Source: Hyphomonas sp. (GTDB lineage Bacteria; Pseudomonadota; Alphaproteobacteria; Caulobacterales; Hyphomonadaceae). From it: DNA of 5,247 nucleotides. Each line of letters opens with the position of its first letter. The first letter of the stretch is position 1. Positions 1 to 5,247 of this stretch are shown here, piece after piece. Below the pieces are notes generated by a model. It saw only the letters and a list, made by a program, of their open reading frames with translations, made no database searches and was not told where the DNA came from. The position numbers were made by a program, and so were the translations under genes. Where the stretch lies: NCBI GenBank assembly GCA_003486945.1, contig DNFL01000348.1, positions 500-5,746 on the forward strand. Direction: 5' to 3'.

Positions 1-735
1 TGGAAAGTTGCCTATGCCGACTTCGTGACCGCGATGATGGCGTTCTTCCTGCTGATGTGGCTGCTCAACGCCACCACGGAAGAGCAGCGCAAGGGCCTCG
101 CCGACTATTTCAACCCGACCATTCCGATCAGCCGGATCTCCGGCGGCGGACCGGATGGTCTTAACGGCTCGTCAATCTTCACTGAAGAGACCCTCGCCCG
201 CATGGGCACCGGCGCCTCGCGCGAGCGGAGTGTCGAGTCGCCGGCAACCAGCCAGGAAGCGGCTGACGCCACGCAGAAGCAGATCGAACAGAACCTTCAG
301 TCGCTGAAGGAATCCCTTGCCAATGAAAGCAAGGCCCTGTCCGAACACCTGCTGATCAAGATGTCGCCGGAAGGCCTCGTGCTCGAGCTTGTCGATTCCG
401 AAAGCACGCCCCTCTTCCCGGTCGGGCGCAGTGAACCGTCTGACCTCCTGGTCGAACTGCTGCGCCTCGTGTCCGGCTCGTTCTCCAGTTTCAGCAATGA
501 TATCAAGATTGTAGGCCATACCGACAATCTCAGCTACCGGAACAATGCGATCTACGACAACTGGAACCTTTCGGCGGACCGGGCCAATGCGGCGCGCCGC
601 CAGCTGATGCGTGCGGGCATTTCGCCGGCCCGTGTCCGCGAGGTTTCCGGCAAGGCCGATACCGACCCGCTGATCCCGGAGAATCCCGGCGCGGCCCAGA
701 ACCGCCGGATTTCGATTACGATCCTTACCGACTAG
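1..735 (+). CDS. motB: Flagellar motor stator protein MotB (5' end missing)
   Basis: MotB pairs with MotA in the inner membrane to form the ion-conducting stator, and fixes it to peptidoglycan. The reading frame is open from base 1, so the true start lies upstream; 244 residues are visible. The first residues (WKVAYADF) are the MotB signature at the mouth of the membrane helix. The Asp at bases 19-21 corresponds to the essential ion-binding Asp of the family (Asp32 in E. coli). The single membrane helix follows (about visible residues 8-23, MMAFFLLMWLLN). A periplasmic linker with a likely helical Gln/Glu/Lys-rich part spans about residues 85-118. The OmpA-like peptidoglycan-binding domain covers about residues 125-240, with IKIVGHTD (168-175), a NWNLSADRA segment (from 187) and NRRI (234-237). 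Roughly 40 N-terminal residues seem to be missing, judged by family length. motA is expected nearby but is not in the window. The PomB/sodium-type alternative cannot be excluded from this fragment, though the WKVAYADF context is typical of proton-type MotB. Confidence 0.96.
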   Translation, partial: WKVAYADFVTAMMAFFLLMWLLNATTEEQRKGLADYFNPTIPISRISGGGPDGLNGSSIFTEETLARMGTGASRERSVESPATSQEAADATQKQIEQNLQSLKESLANESKALSEHLLIKMSPEGLVLELVDSESTPLFPVGRSEPSDLLVELLRLVSGSFSSFSNDIKIVGHTDNLSYRNNAIYDNWNLSADRANAARRQLMRAGISPARVREVSGKADTDPLIPENPGAAQNRRISITILTD

Positions 736-761
736 GCAGGCCCCGCCCCGGATTATTTCCG

Positions 762-791
762 CATACTGACACTTCAAAGTGAATCAGTATG
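762..791. repeat. Near-perfect inverted repeat (operator or hairpin) between motB and flgE
   Basis: CATACTGA at 762-769 is matched exactly by its reverse complement TCAGTATG at 784-791. Inside it, CACTT (770-774) and AAGTG (777-781) also pair, leaving CA in the centre and an unpaired AA at 782-783. As RNA this folds into an 8-bp stem, a 2-nt bulge and a 4-5-bp upper stem closed by a tight TCAA loop. As DNA it is a two-fold symmetric site centred near 776-777. No U-run follows on either strand, so it is not a standard Rho-independent terminator, but it could still mark the 3' end of the motB transcript. A regulator-binding site for the flgE promoter is the other reading. The dyad is seen directly; its function is inference. 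Confidence 0.85.
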
Positions 792-800
792 AACGCTGGT

Positions 801-813
801 TATCAGCTTATTT
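801..813 (+). promoter_or_regulatory. Possible IHF-binding site upstream of flgE
   Basis: TATCAGCTTATTT matches the IHF consensus WATCAANNNNTTR at all but two of its specified positions (G for A at position 6, T for R at the end). It lies in the AT-rich gap between the dyad and the sigma-54-like element. IHF bends DNA to bring a distal activator to sigma-54 polymerase, and IHF sites in this position are known at Caulobacter flagellar promoters. The motif is short and degenerate and could arise by chance in AT-rich DNA. Confidence 0.22.
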
Positions 814-818
814 ACGAG

Positions 819-833
819 TTGCTTTCAATTTGC
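819..833 (+). promoter_or_regulatory. Candidate degenerate sigma-54 promoter for flgE-flgK-flgL-flgI
   Basis: TTGCTTTCAATTTGC aligns with the -24/-12 consensus TGGCAC-N5-TTGC at the correct spacing. The -12 half TTGC is perfect. The -24 half reads TTGCTT and keeps T, G and C, but lacks the first G of the usual GG pair and the AC. Transcription would start near 844-845, just before the flgE ribosome binding site at 848-852. Hook genes are sigma-54 dependent in Caulobacter, which makes this plausible. The missing G is a serious weakness, and a different sigma factor, or read-through from motB, could be used instead. Confidence 0.3.
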
Positions 834-847
834 GTTCCATCTGACGC

Positions 848-852
848 AGGAG
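848..852 (+). promoter_or_regulatory. Ribosome binding site of flgE
   Basis: AGGAG sits nine bases before the ATG at 862. It supports that ATG as the start and fits the conserved MSISSSLNAG N-terminus, which leaves no room for a longer flagellar rod/hook-type protein. Confidence 0.75.
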
Positions 853-861
853 CAACCAGAT

Positions 862-2166
862 ATGAGCATTTCATCCTCCCTGAATGCGGGGGTCATGGGG
901 CTTAACGTCAACTCGACGCGCCTCGCCACCATCTCCGACAACATCGCCAACTCCGCCACCTACGGATACAAGCGCAGCCTTGTGGACTTCTCCAGCATGG
1001 TGCTGCAGCAGCGCACGTCGGCCTATGCCGCCGGCGGTGTGCGCGTCGACACCTTCAAGGACATCGCCGCCACCGGCTCGCTGATCTCCACCGGCAACGC
1101 GACCGATATCGCCGTCGCGGGCCGCGGACTTTTTCCGGTCACGGACAATGGCGGCCTTTCGCTCAGCGCCGCGGAACGCAATTTGATGCTCGCCCCTACG
1201 GGCTCCTTTTATGCTGACCAGAACGGCAACCTGCGTACGCAGAGCGGCCTGTTCCTGCTCGGCTGGCCGGCCGATTCCGCCGGTGAAATCGGCAATGTCA
1301 GCCGCAACTCGGGTGTCAGCCTGCAGCCGGTGAACATCGCCACGTCGCAGTACATTGCAACGCCGACGAGCCGGGTCGATCTCGGCATCAACATTCCGGC
1401 GGACGCAACGCGGTCCACCGCAACGGCGCAGACCTATACGCTGCCGGTCGAGTATTTCGACAATCTCGGCCGCGCCCACGTGCTGACATTCGAGTTCACG
1501 CCGGTAATCCCTGGCTCGGGCGCGTCCAACCAGTGGGACGTCCAGATCTTCGACGGCGCCGGCAATCCGACGACCTCGATCGGCGACCTGTCGCTCGAAT
1601 TCCTCGACACATCGTCCGCTGGCGGACGGATCGGCACGGCTTCCGCTTCGAACGGCGCAAGCTATGATCCGGCAACCGGCATGGTCTCGATCAGCCTCGT
1701 GCATGGTCCGGTGGATGTGTTCATCGGCCGTCCGAGTGATTCCTCGGGCATCACGCAGCTCGCCGCCCCGTTTGCGCCGACCGCTGTCACGAAAGACGGC
1801 GCCCCGATCGGTGACCTCCAGGCTGTCGAGATCGATGAAAAGGGCTTCCTGCAGGCCATCTACGATACCGGCTTCCGCCGCACGCTGTACCAGATCCCGG
1901 TTGGCGACGTTCCGAACATGAACGGCCTTCGCGCCCTTGATGCCCAGGCCTTCTCTGTTTCGGCATCGAGCGGCAACCTCTATCTGTGGGACGCCGGCAC
2001 CGGCCCGGTCGGCTCCATCTCAGGCTTCGCCCTGATGGAATCGACCACCGATATCGCGGCCGAACTCACGGACCTGATCGAAACGCAGCGCGCCTATTCG
2101 TCGAACGCGAAAATCGTGCAGACGGTCGACGAGATGCTTCAGGAAACAACGAATCTGAAGCGATAG
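862..2166 (+). CDS. flgE: Flagellar hook protein FlgE
   Basis: FlgE polymerises into the hook, the flexible joint linking the rod to the filament. It leaves the cell through the flagellar type III channel, so no cleavable signal is expected or seen. The 434-residue protein has the complete architecture. An N-terminal rod/hook helix (residues 1-40) contains the family motif SDNIANSATYGYKR (25-38). ATDIAVAGRGLFPV (80-93) is the conserved segment shared with FlgF/FlgG/FlgE. GSFYADQNGNLRTQSG (114-129) follows. The FlgE-specific beta-rich D2 region covers about 190-290 (PVEYFDNLGRAHVLTFEF, 195-212). The C-terminal helix spans 390-434 with IETQRAYSSNAKIVQTVDEM (406-425). The D2 insert and the length separate it from FlgG (about 260 residues). 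It is close in length to the enteric protein (about 400). It starts a tight run with flgK (28-base gap), flgL and flgI, behind an AT-rich intergenic region that probably carries its promoter. Confidence 0.96.
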   Translation: MSISSSLNAGVMGLNVNSTRLATISDNIANSATYGYKRSLVDFSSMVLQQRTSAYAAGGVRVDTFKDIAATGSLISTGNATDIAVAGRGLFPVTDNGGLSLSAAERNLMLAPTGSFYADQNGNLRTQSGLFLLGWPADSAGEIGNVSRNSGVSLQPVNIATSQYIATPTSRVDLGINIPADATRSTATAQTYTLPVEYFDNLGRAHVLTFEFTPVIPGSGASNQWDVQIFDGAGNPTTSIGDLSLEFLDTSSAGGRIGTASASNGASYDPATGMVSISLVHGPVDVFIGRPSDSSGITQLAAPFAPTAVTKDGAPIGDLQAVEIDEKGFLQAIYDTGFRRTLYQIPVGDVPNMNGLRALDAQAFSVSASSGNLYLWDAGTGPVGSISGFALMESTTDIAAELTDLIETQRAYSSNAKIVQTVDEMLQETTNLKR

Positions 2167-2180
2167 GCGCGAAGCGTCCT

Positions 2181-2185
2181 GAGGG
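2181..2185 (+). promoter_or_regulatory. Ribosome binding site fixing the GTG start of flgK
   Basis: GAGGG lies nine bases before the GTG at 2195, inside the short gap after the flgE stop. No ATG is available nearby: the next in-frame Met is residue 86, well inside the conserved domain. This site therefore decides the start. Confidence 0.7.
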
Positions 2186-2194
2186 ATACGCGAC

Positions 2195-3643
2195 GTGAGC
2201 ATCTCTTCCGCCATCAACACCGCCCGGTCCGGCCTTCAGGTTTCCAGCCTGAGGGCCGAGATCGTGGCAACCAACGTCGCCAACGCGACGACGCCCGGCT
2301 ATGTGCGCCGGTCCGTCTCGCTGAGCGAAACGGTTCTCGGCACATCTTCGGCCGGGGTCCGCATCGACGGCATCGCGCGGGCCTACGACTCGGTGATCAA
2401 GTCGCACCGTCGCGACCTGACCAGCGGGCTTTCCCAGGCCAATGTCATGGCCTCGACCTGGAAATCCATCTCGACCCGTCTGGGCGACAATACGACCGGC
2501 GCCGGTCTCTTCAACTCATTTGCGAACTTTCAGTCTTCCCTGTCGCGCGCGCTGACATCGCCGGAGTCAGCGTCTGCTGCCTCTTCGCTGCTGGATTCTG
2601 CCAAGGGTATCGTCAGTGAGCTGAACAGTCTTTCTGCCATGGTGCGCACACAGCGCGCGGAAGCAGACCGCGAAATTTCCGACGGCGTTACCGTCGTCAA
2701 CAATGCCCTGAAGAAAATCGAGAATCTCAACAAGCAACTTGCCGGTATCGACCGGACGAGTGGCCAGGCCGCGGCCCTGATCGACGAACGCCAGCGCGTC
2801 CTCGACACGATTGCGGAATATCTGCCGATCCAGACCGTCGACCGCGACAGCGGCGCCATTGATGTGCTGACCAAGGAAGGCGTCTATCTCGTCGCGGGCC
2901 AGGCCCGCCAGATCGAATTCACCGCCGCGTCTGCATTCGGACCCGAACAGACCCTGGCCGGCGGGCAATTGTCCGGGCTGACGGTGGCCGGCGTTTCCCT
3001 GACACCGGGAAGCGACTCCTTCGCGGCCGTTTCCGGCGGCCTCTTCGGCGCGCTCTTCACCCTGCGCGACACGGACCTTCCGAATTTCAGCGCGCAGCTT
3101 GATACGATCGCGGCAGACCTGATTTCGCGCCTCTCCAATGACAGCATCGATCCGACCAAGACGCCGGGTGATTATGGGCTGTTCATTGACCCGGACAGCT
3201 CAGCCGGCGCCGGGCTCGCCGGTAGGATTTCGATCAACGCAGCGGTTGACCCGGCACAGGGCGGCGCCACCTGGCGCCTGCGCGATGGACTGGGCGCGGC
3301 AGCCTCCGGCGATCCGGGCAATGTGTCGATCCTGCAGGGAATGTACAATGCCTTCACGGGCTTGCAGACGATCAACACGGCCGGGATCACCGGAACATTC
3401 TCGGCGACCGAGCTGGTCGCCCATCTTTCTTCTGTTGCGGGCCAGACGCGCATTCATCACGAATCCGTGCTCTCCTCCGTGCAGATCCAGCACGCCGTGA
3501 TGGTCGAGTACGAACAGACTGAAACCGGCGTCGATATCGACACCCAGATGCAGGAGCTCCTGCTGGTCGAACAGGCCTATGCCGCGAATGCGCGCGTCAT
3601 CGAAGTGGCCAGCCAGCTGATCAAGATCCTGATGGAGCTCTGA
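2195..3643 (+). CDS. flgK: Flagellar hook-filament junction protein 1 (HAP1) FlgK
   Basis: FlgK forms the first ring of the adaptor between hook and filament and is exported by the flagellar type III system. The start is GTG with a good upstream GAGGG; the N-terminus MSISSAINTARSGL and the motif ATNVANATTPGYVRR (25-39) are diagnostic of FlgK and would be lost with any later start. IDERQRVLDTIAEYLPI (196-212) matches the conserved FlgK DERD..LD.L.E block. GGLFGALFTLRD (281-292) matches the GG.L.GLL..RD block. The C-terminal helix holds TGVDIDTQMQELLLVEQAYA (444-463), followed by AANARVI, the hallmark shared with FlgE and FlgG. At 482 residues it is shorter than enteric FlgK (about 547), so the variable outer domain in the middle is probably reduced. 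This is not a truncation, since both conserved ends are intact. The stop is four bases before flgL, and the flgL ribosome binding site lies inside the end of flgK, so the two are probably translationally linked. Confidence 0.96.
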   Translation: MSISSAINTARSGLQVSSLRAEIVATNVANATTPGYVRRSVSLSETVLGTSSAGVRIDGIARAYDSVIKSHRRDLTSGLSQANVMASTWKSISTRLGDNTTGAGLFNSFANFQSSLSRALTSPESASAASSLLDSAKGIVSELNSLSAMVRTQRAEADREISDGVTVVNNALKKIENLNKQLAGIDRTSGQAAALIDERQRVLDTIAEYLPIQTVDRDSGAIDVLTKEGVYLVAGQARQIEFTAASAFGPEQTLAGGQLSGLTVAGVSLTPGSDSFAAVSGGLFGALFTLRDTDLPNFSAQLDTIAADLISRLSNDSIDPTKTPGDYGLFIDPDSSAGAGLAGRISINAAVDPAQGGATWRLRDGLGAAASGDPGNVSILQGMYNAFTGLQTINTAGITGTFSATELVAHLSSVAGQTRIHHESVLSSVQIQHAVMVEYEQTETGVDIDTQMQELLLVEQAYAANARVIEVASQLIKILMEL

Positions 3644-3647
3644 GACC

Positions 3648-4628
3648 ATGCCCGTCAACCCGCTCGGCACAAACATCATCTCGGCCCAGTTCACGCAGAA
3701 TATTTCTGACCTGCGAAAGGAGCTGATGCGCACGGCGGAAGAGGCGACGACCGGGCGCTATTCCGATCTCACCGCACAGCTTTCCGGCCGCATTGGCTCG
3801 GCAATGCTCAGCAAGCAGGCGCTCGACAATCTCACTTTGCAGCGGGAAAGCCTCAGTATACGGGCCGGCCGGCTGGACGTGGCGCAGCTGACACTTCAGA
3901 CGATTCAGAGCCGCGTGCAGGGCATTGATGTCGCAATGCGCTCTGCCATCGGTGTCGGCAGCGAGACCAATCAGAGAATCGCCGCGCGCGACGCGGAAGC
4001 CGCGCTCGGTGTTGCCTTCAACGTTCTCAGCGCCCGCTTCGGCGAACGCTACCTCTTCTCGGGGGATGCGACCTCAACGCCGCCGCTTGGAGATCCCGCA
4101 GACTTGCTCAGCGACATTCGCCAGCTCGCTGATGCCTCGGCGACCGCTGCAGATTTCGAGGCGGCGCTCGACACCTACTTCAACACGCCCGGCGGCGGGT
4201 GGCAGTCTTCGATATATGCCGGCTCGGCCAATGTCTCTGATCCGGACTCGGTGACCGCCACCGACCCTGCCCTCACCGAACTGATCCGCGGCCTGACAGT
4301 CATGGCGCTCGCAGATCCGGCGACCCAGCCTGCCGTGTTCAGCCAGGATCCGTCCATCATCATCACGGCCGCCGAAACCACGTTCGGAGGGATTGGGTCT
4401 CTGACCAGCCTGCGATCGAATCTTGGCGTGATCCAGGAGCGCATCAGCAACCAGCAGAAAACGCTGGACATCGAGGAAACGATTTTCACGAGCGCCTTCA
4501 ACGCCCTCACGGCGCGTGACCAGTACGAAGCGGCCTCGGCTCTGAAGCAGCTCGAATCCTCGCTGGAAGCTTCATACATGCTGACGTCCCGGCTCTCCTC
4601 CCTCTCCCTTCTGAATTATCTGAGGTAA
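3648..4628 (+). CDS. flgL: Flagellar hook-filament junction protein 3 (HAP3) FlgL
   Basis: FlgL forms the second adaptor ring, on which flagellin polymerises. It is a flagellin homologue exported by the flagellar type III system. The 326-residue length matches the family (317 in E. coli). The N-terminal helical part carries the flagellin-like core with EEATTGRYSDLTAQLSGRIG (31-50), where TTG(K/R) is the equivalent of the usual STG(K/R). FNVLSARFGERYLFSGD (124-140) is the conserved N.....RYLF(S/A)G block of FlgL and flagellins. The middle (about 145-245) is variable and probably forms the exposed domain. The C-terminal helix (about 255-326) includes LTARDQYEAASALKQLESSL (287-306) and ends in LLNYLR, as flagellin-type proteins often do. 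GGAG at 3634-3637 is suitably placed ten bases before the ATG. A flagellin is the only close alternative; the position after flgK and the sequence style favour FlgL. Confidence 0.94.
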   Translation: MPVNPLGTNIISAQFTQNISDLRKELMRTAEEATTGRYSDLTAQLSGRIGSAMLSKQALDNLTLQRESLSIRAGRLDVAQLTLQTIQSRVQGIDVAMRSAIGVGSETNQRIAARDAEAALGVAFNVLSARFGERYLFSGDATSTPPLGDPADLLSDIRQLADASATAADFEAALDTYFNTPGGGWQSSIYAGSANVSDPDSVTATDPALTELIRGLTVMALADPATQPAVFSQDPSIIITAAETTFGGIGSLTSLRSNLGVIQERISNQQKTLDIEETIFTSAFNALTARDQYEAASALKQLESSLEASYMLTSRLSSLSLLNYLR

Positions 4629-4632
4629 TCCG

Positions 4633-5247
4633 ATGAAACGGACCCACTGGTTTCTTGCCGCCCTTGCCCTCACCCTGCCCCTGATTGCGCCCGCCGCGCA
4701 CGCACAGACGCGCATCCGGGACATCGTGGATGTCGAAGGCGTGCGCCACAACGACCTCGTCGGCTACGGCATCGTCGTCGGCCTCAACGGCACGGGCGAT
4801 ACGGTCCGCAATTCACCGTTCACGGAAGATTCCCTCACGCACATGCTCGAGCGCCTCGGCGTCAACGTGCAGGGCGAGGAGATCAAGCCGAAAAACGTCG
4901 CCGCCGTCCTGGTCACCGCTTCCCTGCCCCCGTTCGCGCGGGCCGGATCCAGCATCGATGTGTCGGTTTCTTCCATCGGTGACGCCTCCAACCTGCAGGG
5001 CGGCACCCTGATCCTGACTCCGCTGAAGGGCGCCGACAACGAAGTCTACGCCGTCGCGCAGGGCTCGATCCTCGTCAGCGGCATCGACGTGAAGGCCAAG
5101 GCTGCCCGCGAAACGCGCGGCACACCCACCGGCGGTACAGTCCCCAATGGCGCGCGCATCGAACGGGAGGTCAATTTTGATTTCAATCACGGCGACAGCC
5201 TGCAACTCGCCCTGGCTAATCCGGATTTCTCGACCGCCGCCCGGATC
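4633..5247 (+). CDS. flgI: Flagellar P-ring protein FlgI (3' end beyond window)
   Basis: FlgI builds the P ring, the periplasmic bushing in the peptidoglycan layer through which the rod turns. The frame is open from ATG 4633 to the last base: 205 residues of a protein usually near 370. A Sec signal peptide is clear: basic start (MKRTH), hydrophobic core (WFLAALALTLPLIAP, 6-20) and an AHA cleavage site after residue 24. The mature part begins QTRIRDIVDVEGVRHNDLVG, the classic FlgI start, followed by YGIVVGLNGTGD (45-56). SVSSIGDASNLQGGTLILTP (111-130) and NEVYAVAQGS (136-145) are further family signatures. A GAGG at 4622-4625, overlapping the end of flgL, precedes the ATG by seven bases. The gap after flgL is four bases, so it is very likely cotranscribed with flgE-flgK-flgL. 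The rest, including the C-terminal half, cannot be judged here. Confidence 0.96.
   Translation, partial: MKRTHWFLAALALTLPLIAPAAHAQTRIRDIVDVEGVRHNDLVGYGIVVGLNGTGDTVRNSPFTEDSLTHMLERLGVNVQGEEIKPKNVAAVLVTASLPPFARAGSSIDVSVSSIGDASNLQGGTLILTPLKGADNEVYAVAQGSILVSGIDVKAKAARETRGTPTGGTVPNGARIEREVNFDFNHGDSLQLALANPDFSTAARI

Noticed and set aside
172..777. A 201-codon minus-strand open frame opposite motB
   Set aside because: It is antisense to the conserved OmpA-like domain of motB, has shadow-like composition and no recognisable motif.
762..791. Rho-independent terminator for motB
   Set aside because: The stem is AT-rich, interrupted by a 2-base bulge, and lacks a following T-run on either strand, so it is listed as an inverted repeat of uncertain role instead.
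799..830. A sigma-28-like element on the minus strand (GCTGATAA with GAAA 15 bases upstream)
   Set aside because: Both halves carry a mismatch, and it would drive transcription antisense into motB with no gene to serve.
819..833. CtrA-type site (TTAA-N7-TTAA) before flgE
   Set aside because: No pair of TTAA half-sites with the right spacing is present in the gap.
789..905. A 38-codon + strand open frame starting in the dyad (ATG 789) and overlapping the flgE start
   Set aside because: There is no convincing ribosome binding site, it would start upstream of the proposed promoter, and its second half simply reads flgE in another frame. A leader peptide is conceivable but unsupported.
871..1704. 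A 277-codon open frame on the minus strand inside flgE
   Set aside because: It lies wholly antisense to a clear flgE, its product is rich in Arg, Ala, Gly and Asp as expected of a shadow frame in GC-rich DNA, and I recognise no domain in it.

Overview
The window is a stretch of a flagellar gene cluster from a GC-rich bacterium, almost certainly an alphaproteobacterium. The gene order (motB, then flgE-flgK-flgL) and the sequence style of MotB, FlgE and FlgL suggest this. A relative of the Caulobacterales/Hyphomonadaceae or rhizobial side of the class is my best guess, but this is inference from gene order and protein style, not from a search. All five genes lie on the + strand, and coding density is very high.

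Layout: (1) 1-735 is the 3' part of motB, the stator subunit that anchors to peptidoglycan. Its start lies upstream of the window. (2) 736-861 is the only real intergenic gap. It is strikingly AT-rich for this window (34 G/C in the 90 bases 751-840). It holds a near-perfect dyad (762-791), an IHF-like motif (801-813), a degenerate sigma-54-like element (819-833) and the flgE ribosome binding site. I read it as the probable regulatory region of a new transcription unit. (3) 862-2166 is flgE (hook protein), 2195-3643 is flgK (first hook-filament junction protein, GTG start) and 3648-4628 is flgL (second junction protein). (4) 4633-5247 is the 5' part of flgI (P-ring protein with a signal peptide), running off the right edge. 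The gaps between these genes are 28, 4 and 4 bases, so flgE-flgK-flgL-flgI looks like one operon.

Together the products cover energy conversion and anchoring (MotB), the universal joint (FlgE), the adaptor between hook and filament (FlgK, FlgL) and the periplasmic bushing around the rod (FlgI). FlgE, FlgK and FlgL are exported through the flagellar type III apparatus and have no cleavable signal. FlgI carries a classic Sec-type signal peptide.

I found no mobile element, CRISPR array, RNA gene or evidence of a new system. The coding regions look ordinary and intact. The part most worth attention is the motB-flgE intergenic region; the placement of the P-ring gene directly behind the junction-protein genes is a lesser point of interest.
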